Assembly: GCA_031732875.1 (NCBI GenBank)
Contig: JAVMKL010000114.1
Coordinates: 1 to 30,475, forward strand
Source: JAVMKJ01 sp031732875
GTDB taxonomy: Bacteria; Pseudomonadota; Gammaproteobacteria; Competibacterales; Competibacteraceae
Reading direction: 5' to 3'
Length of the DNA stretch: 30,475 nt
A program made the position numbers and the translations under genes. Below, piece after piece: positions 1-7,592 of this stretch (within the stretch, counting starts at the first letter, position 1; each line of letters opens with the position of its first letter). The notes under the pieces were generated by a model. It was not told where the DNA came from, did no database searches, and was given only the letters and a program-made list of their open reading frames with translations.

Positions 1-61
1 CGGGGAGTTTTCTGGCGCCATCCATCGAATCCTTGATGCCGAAAGCAAAAAGTGGTGAATA
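1..61. other. Left edge, leader of mutM; no gene assignable
   Basis: These 61 bases could hold the tail of an upstream plus-strand gene. One open frame ends with TAA at 60-62, overlapping the mutM start as TAATG, and another ends with TGA at 56-58. Fewer than 20 codons remain in either frame, which is too little to identify a protein. No strong Shine-Dalgarno is visible before mutM, which would fit translational coupling to an upstream gene. Confidence 0.3.
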
Positions 62-877
62 ATGCCGGAACTGCCTGAAGTCGAAACCGTCCGCCGGGGT
101 ATCGCGCCGCATCTCACCGGCCAGACCGTAAGCGCGGTGGTGGTGCGGCAACCCCGCTTGCGCTGGCCGGTGCCGGACGATCTGGCGGCGCAACTGCCGG
201 GACAAACCATCCAGCGGGTCGAACGGCGCGCCAAATACCTGCTGTTGCGCGCCGACACCGGCACCACGATCCTCCACCTTGGCATGACGGGCCGACTGCG
301 CATTCTCCCTGCCGGCACGCCGTTGCAGAAACACGATCACGTGGATCTGGTGCTGGCCAGCGGTCGATGCCTGCGCTTTAACGACAGCCGGCGGTTCGGC
401 GCCCTGCTCTGGACCCTGGAACCACCGGAGCGGCACCCGTTACTTGAGTCACTCGGACCGGAGCCGCTTGGCGATACGTTCTCCGGCGCCTATCTTCATC
501 AACGGGCGCAAGGTCGCATTCCGGCCATCAAGACTTTCATCATGGATAACCGCGTGGTGGTGGGAGTCGGCAATATTTACGCCAACGAAGCGCTGTTCGC
601 CGCCGGGATCGGCCCGTTGCGGCCGGCTGGCCAGATCACGTTGACCGAATACGAGCGGTTGGCGGAAACGATCCGGAACATTCTGGACGAGGCAATTCGC
701 CAAGGCGGCACCACGTTGCGCGACTTCGTCGGCGGCGAGGGCGAACCGGGCTACTTTCAACAATGCCTGCGGGTCTACGACCGTTACGCCCTACCCTGCA
801 CCGCCTGTGGCGAACCGATCCAGCGCTGCCGGATCGGCCAGCGGGCAACCTACTACTGCCCGCGTTGCCAGCGCTAG
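62..877 (+). CDS. mutM: Formamidopyrimidine-DNA glycosylase (Fpg/MutM)
   Basis: Base-excision repair enzyme that removes oxidised purines such as 8-oxoguanine and cuts the strand by beta/delta elimination. The protein begins MPELPEVETV: after Met removal the N-terminal proline is the catalytic nucleophile and the next Glu is the acid. Lys58 (in RRAKYL) is the conserved active-site lysine. The central H2TH region carries GVGNIYANEALF. The C-terminus is a complete four-cysteine zinc finger (C246, C249, C266, C269) with the DNA-contacting arginine R261 in GQRATYYC. Length 271 aa is normal for the family, and the start is fixed by the conserved N-terminus. The stop codon lies in the CTAG at 874-877, which also holds the stop of the convergent gene. 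Nothing is missing, and the enzyme is expected to be active. Confidence 0.97.
   Translation: MPELPEVETVRRGIAPHLTGQTVSAVVVRQPRLRWPVPDDLAAQLPGQTIQRVERRAKYLLLRADTGTTILHLGMTGRLRILPAGTPLQKHDHVDLVLASGRCLRFNDSRRFGALLWTLEPPERHPLLESLGPEPLGDTFSGAYLHQRAQGRIPAIKTFIMDNRVVVGVGNIYANEALFAAGIGPLRPAGQITLTEYERLAETIRNILDEAIRQGGTTLRDFVGGEGEPGYFQQCLRVYDRYALPCTACGEPIQRCRIGQRATYYCPRCQR
874..877. other. CTAG tetranucleotide holding the stop codons of two convergent genes
   Basis: mutM stops at TAG (875-877) on the plus strand and the exported-protein gene stops at TAG (plus 876-874) on the minus strand. Both stops use the same palindromic CTAG, so the coding regions meet with a 4-base overlap and no room for a terminator between them. 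Confidence 0.95.
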
Positions 878-2217
878 CGCGATTCGGGCGGCGCGGACAC
901 CCCGCCAGCCACCCCGTCGGCTGTTGGAGCCGCGGGCCCGACTGATGGAGAGGCTGGCATGACTGGCGGAGAGACTGGAGCGGTAGCCAGCGGGGCTGGT
1001 GGAGAGGCCGGTGGAGCTTCAGCGGGTGGCGCGACCGGGAGCGATGCCGACCTGGTCTCGCGTTTCTTGATGACCGGGGTGTAAATCACCGCGACGGAAA
1101 CGGTACTCTCCCCACCGAAGCGCTTGATCGTTGCCGCCGACGGCAGGCGACCTTCGCGCAGCGCCTGAAGCCCTGTATCGTCCTTGACCGTGGTCACGAT
1201 CAAATCGTGGATCTGTCCAAAACGGCGCGCGCTCGGCTCGTTGTCGTCGTATCCACTGGCAGTGGCCTGGATTTCGCCCTGACTGGTTTCATCCAGTCCG
1301 CCCTTCCACGCGGCATCGTCACCGGTCGCCAACCCCACGAGCGCCTCGGTCGCCCGGGTCGTGGCGATCTTTTCGGCATCGGCGCGCAATTTGTCCTGCG
1401 CCGCCGGGTCCGGATGCGTGCCGATCTGGTTGGCGGCATAGCCCGCAAGCGCCAGTTCACTCGTGGCATTGACCACAATCAGCCGGTGGCCGGCCGAAGG
1501 AATCAGCCCGGCCCCAATCTCGGCTTGAATTTGCCGCAGCCCTTCCTGTAGCGAAGCCGCCTCGATGGCGCTGGCGGTGGGGCGGGTCAGCCGGGTGGCG
1601 GTACCGGGGGTGGTGACCAGGTTCACGTAGACTGCGTGCTGGGCCGAATCGTCCTCGGCCGAGTACGCCACGAAACCGCGTGCCAGAATCCTGAGCGCCT
1701 GTTCCCGTTTCTCCTCGTCGTTGGCCGCGAGGTTGATCAACGCCAACCGGATCGCGTCGTCCTGTTCCAGATGTTCGGTCACCCGCCGCCGGGCTTCCGG
1801 GGACAGGGCCGACAGACAACCGGCAAGCCGGATCCGGGCATCCTGAAAGGCCTTGAAGCGCGCTTCCCGCGCGGAGCGCCGGGCGGCGACCGGATTCTCG
1901 GAAGTCGGATAGCGGACCATGCCCGTCGCCACCCAACCGAAGCCGGTTCCAAAGCGGATCATTCGGCAGCCTGGAGCGCGCTGGTTGACCGCGGCGGCGA
2001 TGGCGTCCCGGGCGGTCCCGGCCTGAAGCGCTGATTCTCCGGTCAAGTCGTCCTTGACCGTGCGGATCCGAACGGGACCACGCGGCACGGACCTTGGCGC
2101 GGGGGCGGTCGCCTGCAACGGCACGGCGAATTCGTCAGCGGGCGGTTTGGCCGCCAGCGCCAAGGGTACCCATGACAAAACACCCAGCAGGATCCACAAG
2201 CAAGATAAATGGCGCAT
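874..2217 (-). CDS. Exported protein of unknown function, Pro/Ala-rich C-terminus
   Basis: 447 aa; I do not recognise a family. The N-terminus is a clear Sec signal peptide (hydrophobic WILLGVLSWVPLALAA, probable cleavage after ALA-A near residue 23), so the protein is probably periplasmic. The body (about residues 50-375) is a mixed alpha/beta sequence rich in Ala, Asp, Glu and Arg. It includes a helical stretch rich in charged residues and Ala around residues 265-300. The last 60 or so residues are a Pro/Ala/Ser tail of the sort used as a flexible or wall-spanning linker. No catalytic motif, lipobox or cysteine pattern stands out. The start is supported by AGGGAG at 2225-2230, 7 bases upstream. 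It is the last gene of a probable minus-strand operon, 33 bp after the cyclic-nucleotide-binding gene, and may be the output or sensor of that system (inference). Confidence 0.85.
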   Translation of the reverse strand: MRHLSCLWILLGVLSWVPLALAAKPPADEFAVPLQATAPAPRSVPRGPVRIRTVKDDLTGESALQAGTARDAIAAAVNQRAPGCRMIRFGTGFGWVATGMVRYPTSENPVAARRSAREARFKAFQDARIRLAGCLSALSPEARRRVTEHLEQDDAIRLALINLAANDEEKREQALRILARGFVAYSAEDDSAQHAVYVNLVTTPGTATRLTRPTASAIEAASLQEGLRQIQAEIGAGLIPSAGHRLIVVNATSELALAGYAANQIGTHPDPAAQDKLRADAEKIATTRATEALVGLATGDDAAWKGGLDETSQGEIQATASGYDDNEPSARRFGQIHDLIVTTVKDDTGLQALREGRLPSAATIKRFGGESTVSVAVIYTPVIKKRETRSASLPVAPPAEAPPASPPAPLATAPVSPPVMPASPSVGPAAPTADGVAGGVSAPPESR

Positions 2218-2250
2218 GATATCGCTCCCTAAGGTGAATCCCGTGGTGCG

Positions 2251-2877
2251 TCAGGCCGACACCGGCTCCTCGGCCGAGCGCCCCAGTTGCGACAGTTTTT
2301 CCTTGGCGCGTCGCAGTTGTTCGATCGCCAGCCCCAGTTCGTCATCCAGAACGCCCCGCCCGGGATTTTGGCGCAGTTCGGCCAGCTTGCGGCGGGTGAC
2401 CTCCAGTTCCCTGGCTACCAGCGCCAGTTCGTCGGTGGTCTTTTTCAACCGGTCGGCGACGATCCGGGCGACGAACCGGTACAGTATCGCATGGCAGGCA
2501 TCCCGGTCGCCCGCCGGCAGCTTTTGCAGAACACTCAGATTGAGTTCCAGACACCAGCTTGTCTCCACGGCGAAAATCGAGGCGGTGCGGGTCTCGTTAC
2601 CCAACGCGGCGAGTTCGCCAAAAATCTCCCCCACCTGATCCAGCACGGCGATCGAACTTTTGTTCTTGACCACGCGCACCTTCCCTCTGAGCAATACATA
2701 CAGATGATCCCCGAACGCCCCCTCCGGAAGAATCAGATCATCCGGTCCGTAGACGATCATGCGGCTGGCGGTCAGGATCTGCTTGAGAAGATCGCCCTCG
2801 AACGACTGCAGGAACGGGATCTGTTTGAATTGCTCGGCCAGTTTGCTCAGCGCGGGGCCGTCTTTGTAGATTTGCAT
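2251..2877 (-). CDS. Cyclic-nucleotide-binding (CRP-like) domain protein without HTH
   Basis: 208 aa. Residues about 15-130 form a cyclic nucleotide-binding beta-roll. The phosphate-binding cassette is recognisable as FGELAALGNETRTAS, with the conserved Glu (E88) and Arg (R97) that normally contact the ribose and phosphate. Family knowledge suggests cAMP, cGMP or another cyclic nucleotide, but the ligand cannot be read from the sequence. The C-terminal 75 residues are strongly helical and charged, likely a coiled coil, and show no helix-turn-helix. The protein is therefore probably a ligand-controlled partner and not a transcription factor. It lies 50 bp after the GAF/HD-GYP gene and 33 bp before the exported-protein gene on the same strand, so the three are probably co-transcribed. 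The start has an AGGA motif about 8 bases upstream. Confidence 0.9.
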   Translation of the reverse strand: MQIYKDGPALSKLAEQFKQIPFLQSFEGDLLKQILTASRMIVYGPDDLILPEGAFGDHLYVLLRGKVRVVKNKSSIAVLDQVGEIFGELAALGNETRTASIFAVETSWCLELNLSVLQKLPAGDRDACHAILYRFVARIVADRLKKTTDELALVARELEVTRRKLAELRQNPGRGVLDDELGLAIEQLRRAKEKLSQLGRSAEEPVSA

Positions 2878-2927
2878 CTCGGGTATCCTGGAGAGGCGTC
2901 GGGATCGGGTCCGATCACCGGGAACTA

Positions 2928-4562
2928 TCAGGGGATATAGCCGGGAATCCGGGCGAGGTCCACCGGATCGATCTGCTCCGGGCGTACATACTGCCGGGCA
3001 TAATCCAACCAGATGCCCTCGCGGATGAAGACATCGAACAGATCGGCGTCGATCTGGCGGTCCTGCACCATCCGACCGAGTATGTTCAGCACTTCGCTAA
3101 GCGGTTTGCCGGGTTTGTAAGGCCGGTCGGGAGCAGTCAGGGCTTCGAAGATATCGGCCAGGCAAATGATGCGCGCCTGCGTGGGCAATTCCTGTTCGCG
3201 CAGGCCGCGATGATAGCCACCGCCATCGAGTTTTTCATGGTGGCTGCCGGCATATTCGGGCACGTTGCGCAGATTTTTTGGCCAAGGCAAGGTGTTCAGC
3301 ATTTGCAGCGTCAGCGCCACGTGCCCTTCGATGAGGGTACGATCCTTCGGATTCAGCGTGCCTCTGGAAATGCAAAGATTTTGGACCTCGTCCTCGGACA
3401 GGAAATTGTGCTCCTGGCCGTCCGGTCCGACCCAGCGATGGGCGGCGATGCGCCGGACCTTGTCCTGCGCGGCGGAATCCATGAATTCGCCACCGACATT
3501 GTAACAGCGCAAGTGATTCCGGTCGTCCTCCAGTTCGGCCAGCCGTTCGCGGAACCTTCGTTCCAGCACCGGAACCGCCGCTGGATCGCCGCGATCCATG
3601 GCGGCCAGCTTGCCTTTCAGCAGTTCGATCTCGGCATCCCGCTTGAGCACCTCGAATCGGGTGTCCACCAACTCGATGCGATCGAAGATGGCTTCCAGCT
3701 TGGTCGCCTTGTCCACTACGTGCACCGGCGTGGTGATCTTGCCGCAATCGTGCAGCAATCCAGCAATCTTGAGTTCGTATAGTTCCTCCGGCGTCGGGCG
3801 AAATTCCTTCAGCCGTCCCCGCTCGGACTTGCGGGCCGCCTCGGCGATCATCATGGTCAGAACGGGCACCCGCTGGCAGTGGGCGCCGGTATATGGAGAT
3901 TTGTGGTCGATCGCGGTATTGATCAACTGGATCAGGGATTCGAACAGGTACTGGAGTTGATCGATCAACTGATGGTTGGTCAGGGCGATGGCCGCCTGGG
4001 AAGCCAGCGATTCCGCCAGTTGCCGGTCGGCCGACGAGAACGTCCGCACCTGCCCGGTTTCCGGATCGAGTGCGTTGATGAGTTGGAACACACCGATGAT
4101 CCGTCCTTCATGATTCTTCATCGGGACGGTCAGGAAGGAGCGGGAACGATAGCCGGTCTTCTGGTCGAAACGTCGAGTACCGGAGAAATCGAAGTGCCGG
4201 TCCACGTAGGCATCGTCGATCATGACCGTCGTATCGTGCAGCACGGCATAGGTCACGACCATGCCGGTCTGGGGTTGACCATCCGGCTGGTAGAGGGGGA
4301 TCGGCGCGAATGGAATGACCGTGCCCGTGGTGCCGCCCATGTAGAGTTGGAGCGAATCGTTGCGCAACACCTCGAAGCGGAGCTGCCGGCCGTTCTCTTC
4401 CAGCCGATATAGCGTGCCGCCATCGGCGTTCAGCAGGCGCTTGGCCGCGATGAGAATCGTTTCCAGCAACTTCGGGGTATTCCGTTCCCCGGACAGGGCA
4501 ATGCCGATCCGGTTGAGCTGTTCCAGACATTGCAACGGATCCCTGGAATGAGATGGATGCAT
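2928..4562 (-). CDS. GAF and HD-GYP domain protein, probable c-di-GMP phosphodiesterase
   Basis: 544 aa cytoplasmic signalling protein. A GAF sensor domain covers about residues 15-200, including the ending FLTVPMKN..IIGVFQLIN. The HD-GYP domain follows, with the YTGAHCQRV helix, the HD dyad at H271-D272 (HDCGKITTP) and the HHE motif at 441-443. HD-GYP enzymes hydrolyse c-di-GMP through a metal centre, and the main metal ligands appear present. Two oddities: the signature ends GYH instead of GYP (residues 449-451), and about 100 extra residues, including a charged helical segment, sit between the HD dyad and the region that normally follows it. There is no transmembrane segment. The GAF ligand is unknown. 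It is first in a probable operon with the cyclic-nucleotide-binding protein and an exported protein. A perfect TATAAT lies upstream on the same strand, and an AAAGG-type ribosome site precedes the start. Confidence 0.92.
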   Translation of the reverse strand: MHPSHSRDPLQCLEQLNRIGIALSGERNTPKLLETILIAAKRLLNADGGTLYRLEENGRQLRFEVLRNDSLQLYMGGTTGTVIPFAPIPLYQPDGQPQTGMVVTYAVLHDTTVMIDDAYVDRHFDFSGTRRFDQKTGYRSRSFLTVPMKNHEGRIIGVFQLINALDPETGQVRTFSSADRQLAESLASQAAIALTNHQLIDQLQYLFESLIQLINTAIDHKSPYTGAHCQRVPVLTMMIAEAARKSERGRLKEFRPTPEELYELKIAGLLHDCGKITTPVHVVDKATKLEAIFDRIELVDTRFEVLKRDAEIELLKGKLAAMDRGDPAAVPVLERRFRERLAELEDDRNHLRCYNVGGEFMDSAAQDKVRRIAAHRWVGPDGQEHNFLSEDEVQNLCISRGTLNPKDRTLIEGHVALTLQMLNTLPWPKNLRNVPEYAGSHHEKLDGGGYHRGLREQELPTQARIICLADIFEALTAPDRPYKPGKPLSEVLNILGRMVQDRQIDADLFDVFIREGIWLDYARQYVRPEQIDPVDLARIPGYIP

Positions 4563-4612
4563 GGGTAAGCCTTTCTTCCCGCGGCGGGGAAGGATGAAAC
4601 GGAATTTTTTGT

Positions 4613-4618
4613 ATTATA
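4613..4618 (-). promoter_or_regulatory. Probable -10 box of the GAF/HD-GYP operon
   Basis: A perfect TATAAT on the minus strand, 51 bases upstream of the start codon, followed by an A-rich stretch in an otherwise GC-rich gap. No good -35 hexamer is seen 16-18 bases further upstream, so an activator may be needed (inference). Confidence 0.5.
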
Positions 4619-4709
4619 GCCACGCCCGGCAGGCGGGACGGAGATTGGAGAGATCATCTTGCGTGCGCCTTTCATCTTTCCGTAACCCGAACTCAATAAA
4701 TTCCCAAAC

Positions 4710-5825
4710 ATGAGCCCATTCGTCATCGAACTGCGGAATGTTTCCAAGGTGTATGGCGCGAACACGGTGCTGTGCAATATCAGCCTGCGGGTGCAAGCAG
4801 GGGAATTTCTGACCCTGCTGGGGCCTTCCGGCTGCGGTAAAACTACGATTTTGCGCCTGCTGGCCGGTTTTGAAAAAACGGATGGTGGCGAAATCCGGAT
4901 CGCCGGCCATGACATGCGAACGCTGCCGCCCGAGGATCGCCATGTCAACACGGTTTTCCAGAGCTACGCGCTCTTTCCGCACATGACGGTGTTCGAAAAC
5001 GTGGCGTTCGGTCCCCGGCTGAAGAGCGTTCGGGGCGACGCGCTGTGGGAGCGTGTCATGGAAGCACTGCGGATGGTCAAGCTGGAGGAATTCGCTCAGC
5101 GCAAGCCCGGACAATTGTCCGGCGGCCAACAGCAGCGGGTGGCCATCGCCCGGGCGGTGGTCAACCGACCGCAAGTGCTGCTGCTGGACGAGCCTCTGAG
5201 CGCGCTGGACTACAAGCTGCGCAAGGCGATGCAGATCGAACTCAAGCAATTGCAACGCCGGTTGGGAATTACGTTCATCTTCGTCACCCACGACCAGGAA
5301 GAGGCGCTGTCGATGTCCGACCGGGTGGCGGTGATGAACGCCGGACGCATCGAACAGATCGGCACCCCCCGGCAAATCTACGAAACCCCCGAGAACCTGT
5401 TCGTCGCCCGCTTCGTCGGCGAGATCAACAATCTGCCCGGCCTGATCGTGGCCGCCGCGCCACCTCGCTACGACATTCGCCTGCACGACCGGGTGGTCAA
5501 TCTCAAATCGCAATTCGTCTTCGCGGCCGGCGACCGGGTCAACGTACTGGTTCGGCCCGAGGACCTGCGCATCTGGCGCGAGCACGAAGGCAGCGATCAG
5601 GAACGCGCGCCACTGCTGCCGGCGGTGGTCGAGGAAGTGGTCTACAAGGGCAGCACGGTCGATTTGATCATCCGTCTGGACGACGGCGCTCTGCTGTCCA
5701 CCACCCAGTTCTTCAATGAAGATGACCAAGCCATCATGAATCTGGATTTCCGAGTCGGCGAACGGGTATTCGTGGACTGGGTACACGACTGGGAGACGAT
5801 ACTGCCCCACGAGGATAGCGGTTAG
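4710..5825 (+). CDS. potA: Spermidine/putrescine ABC transporter ATP-binding protein
   Basis: 371 aa ATPase that would power polyamine import through PotB and PotC at the inner membrane. All ABC motifs are intact: Walker A GPSGCGKTT (38-46), Q-loop Q84 in FQSYALFPHM, signature LSGGQ (136-140), Walker B LLLDEP ending at D160-E161, D-loop SALD, and switch His194 in VTHDQEEAL. Residues from about 240 on form the TOBE-type regulatory domain typical of PotA and related importers. The assignment to polyamines rests on the two permease genes that follow and on overall similarity; related CysA/FbpC-type importers share these motifs. No clear Shine-Dalgarno precedes the ATG. The gene is divergent from the HD-GYP gene, with 147 bp between them. 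Confidence 0.93.
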   Translation: MSPFVIELRNVSKVYGANTVLCNISLRVQAGEFLTLLGPSGCGKTTILRLLAGFEKTDGGEIRIAGHDMRTLPPEDRHVNTVFQSYALFPHMTVFENVAFGPRLKSVRGDALWERVMEALRMVKLEEFAQRKPGQLSGGQQQRVAIARAVVNRPQVLLLDEPLSALDYKLRKAMQIELKQLQRRLGITFIFVTHDQEEALSMSDRVAVMNAGRIEQIGTPRQIYETPENLFVARFVGEINNLPGLIVAAAPPRYDIRLHDRVVNLKSQFVFAAGDRVNVLVRPEDLRIWREHEGSDQERAPLLPAVVEEVVYKGSTVDLIIRLDDGALLSTTQFFNEDDQAIMNLDFRVGERVFVDWVHDWETILPHEDSG

Positions 5826-5840
5826 CTATCAGTGCCTGCC

Positions 5841-5880
5841 ATCATCCACCATCACCGACTATCACCCACCACCCACTACC
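5841..5880 (+). repeat. Four imperfect ten-base repeats directly before potB
   Basis: Units of ten bases: ATCATCCACC, ATCACCGACT, ATCACCCACC, ACCCACTACC. Units 1 and 3 match at 9 of 10 positions, units 1 and 2 at 7 of 10, and the fourth is more diverged. The block has only one G in 40 bases and ends one base before the potB ATG, so potB has no Shine-Dalgarno. Confidence 0.7.
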
Positions 5881-5881
5881 C

Positions 5882-6736
5882 ATGCGGCCGCGCGAACCCT
5901 TCAAACTCGTCGCCATCGGAACCCTCTGGTTCTGGCTGATCGCTTTCGCTCTGCTGCCGAATTTGCTGGTGGTGATCGCAAGCTTTCTGGAGCGGGGCAC
6001 CGATGAATTCGTGGTCTCAATCTTGACTCTGGATAGCTACCGGCGGTTGCTGGATTCCCTTTATCTCAGCGTCTTGCTGGATTCGTTCTACTTGTCCGCG
6101 GTCACCACGATCCTGTGTCTGCTGCTCGGTTTTCCGTTCGCCTATCTGCTGGCCCGGTCGCCGGCCCGCTGGCGGCCAGTCCTGCTGCTGCTGGTCATCA
6201 TTCCGTTCTGGACCAGTTCGTTGGTGCGCGCCTACGCCATGGTCATCATCCTGCAAACCAACGGCTTGCTGAACCAAATTCTCCTGGAGTTGGGATTGAT
6301 CGCCGAACCGCTGGAACTGCTCTACACCGAATCGGCGGTGATCGCGGGCATGCTCTATACCTTGCTACCGTTCATGATTCTGCCCTTGTACGGCTCGCTC
6401 GAGAAACTGGACCGCCGACTGATCGAGGCCGCCCGCGATCTGGGCGCCGGCCGGATCACGATCTTCCGACGAATCATCCTGCCGCTGACTCTGCCGGGGA
6501 TCATCGCCGGTTGCATGCTGACCTTCCTGCCGGGGCTGGGGATGTTCTACGTCGCCGACCTGCTGGGCGGGGCCAAAGCGATGCTGGTCGGCAACCTGAT
6601 CCGCGACCAGTTCCTGTCCGCTCGAGACTGGCCATTCGGAGCGGCGGCCAGCGTCATGCTGACCGTGCTGATGAGTCTGTTGCTGTGGGCCTACTACCTC
6701 AGTGCTCGCCGTACCAGCCAGGGAGTGTTGCCGTGA
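5882..6736 (+). CDS. potB: Spermidine/putrescine ABC transporter permease PotB
   Basis: 284 aa inner-membrane permease, expected to pair with PotC to form the polyamine channel. Six hydrophobic segments are visible, starting with LVAIGTLWFWLIAFALLPNL. The cytoplasmic EAA loop that docks onto the ATPase is clear as EAARDLGAGRITIFRRIILP (about residues 180-199). Length is normal for PotB. It follows potA by 56 bp, a spacer made largely of ten-base repeats and lacking a ribosome binding site. Its stop codon overlaps the GTG start of potC, so those two are translationally coupled. No periplasmic binding protein gene (potD) is found next to it. Confidence 0.92.
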   Translation: MRPREPFKLVAIGTLWFWLIAFALLPNLLVVIASFLERGTDEFVVSILTLDSYRRLLDSLYLSVLLDSFYLSAVTTILCLLLGFPFAYLLARSPARWRPVLLLLVIIPFWTSSLVRAYAMVIILQTNGLLNQILLELGLIAEPLELLYTESAVIAGMLYTLLPFMILPLYGSLEKLDRRLIEAARDLGAGRITIFRRIILPLTLPGIIAGCMLTFLPGLGMFYVADLLGGAKAMLVGNLIRDQFLSARDWPFGAAASVMLTVLMSLLLWAYYLSARRTSQGVLP

Positions 6737-7506
6737 GCCTGAAACGCGCCGGCCAGTCCGCTTATCTGCTGCTGATCTACGGATTCCTGTACGCCCCGAT
6801 CCTGGTGCTGATCGTCTACTCCTTCAACGACTCCAAATACTCGCTGGAGTGGCAGGGGTTGACCTGGGAGTGGTACCAGAACCTGTTCGAGGATCCCGAC
6901 CTGCTTCAGGTAGCACTGAACTCGGCGCTGATCGCCACTCTGTCGGCGACGGTCGCCACGGTCATCGGCACCATGGCGGCGGTGGCGTTGTATCGTTATC
7001 GGTTTTTCGGCAAGCAGTTGCTCAATGCCCTGATCTTCGTGCTGATGATGACCCCGGACATCGTCATGGGCATCGCGCTGCTGATTCTGTTCGCCAGCCT
7101 GAGTCTGCCGCTGGGATTCTGGACCCTGTTGCTGGCGCACATCACCTTCAACATCCCGTTCGTGGTGGTCACGGTGCTGAGCCGGATCAGCGGCTTCGAC
7201 CGGCATCTGATCGAGGCAGCCAAGGATCTGGGCGCCACCGAGTTCCAGATCTTCCGCCGGATCGTCCTCCCGCTGTTGACGCCGGCGGTTGTAGCCGGCT
7301 GGCTGCTGAGCTTCACCCTGTCGATGGACGATGTGATGGTCAGTTTCTTCGTGACCGGGCCGACCTTTGAAATCCTGCCGCTGAAAATCTACTCGATGGT
7401 GCGGCTCGGAGTAACCCCGGAAATTAATGCCCTGTGCACGACCATGCTCGGGGTGACGCTGGCCATGATCCTGATCGCTCAACTGTTGTTGCGCGAGAAG
7501 ACATGA
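6733..7506 (+). CDS. potC: Spermidine/putrescine ABC transporter permease PotC
   Basis: 257 aa, the second permease of the importer. GTG start at 6733 overlaps the potB stop and has GGGAG at 6721-6725 as a ribosome site. A longer open frame begins at 6115 but lies entirely inside potB, so it is rejected. The start YLLLIYGFLYAPILVLIVYS and the phrase FNDSKYSLEWQG are typical of PotC. The EAA loop reads EAAKDLGATEFQIFRRIVLP. About six membrane spans are predicted by eye. The next gene, mlaA, is unrelated and is 86 bp away, so the transporter operon ends here without potD. Confidence 0.92.
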   Translation: MSLKRAGQSAYLLLIYGFLYAPILVLIVYSFNDSKYSLEWQGLTWEWYQNLFEDPDLLQVALNSALIATLSATVATVIGTMAAVALYRYRFFGKQLLNALIFVLMMTPDIVMGIALLILFASLSLPLGFWTLLLAHITFNIPFVVVTVLSRISGFDRHLIEAAKDLGATEFQIFRRIVLPLLTPAVVAGWLLSFTLSMDDVMVSFFVTGPTFEILPLKIYSMVRLGVTPEINALCTTMLGVTLAMILIAQLLLREKT

Positions 7507-7592
7507 CGGCGCACCATGCAGGAAGGTTGCGGTTGGAGTAAGATTGCTACAGGCAATTTCGCCTTGGAACCGCCATCTCCGAGATCGCCAAT

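Noticed and set aside
1..58. 3' tail of an upstream gene at the left edge
   Set aside because: Two frames are open for under 20 codons and neither can be identified.
4614..5810. 398-codon open frame on the minus strand opposite potA
   Set aside because: It lies wholly opposite potA, whose ABC motifs are intact. GC-rich coding DNA often gives long antisense frames, and the translation looks like no known protein.
7507..7592. Promoter for mlaA (TTGCGG with TACAGG)
   Set aside because: The spacer is only 15 bases and both boxes are weak, so it is not claimed.
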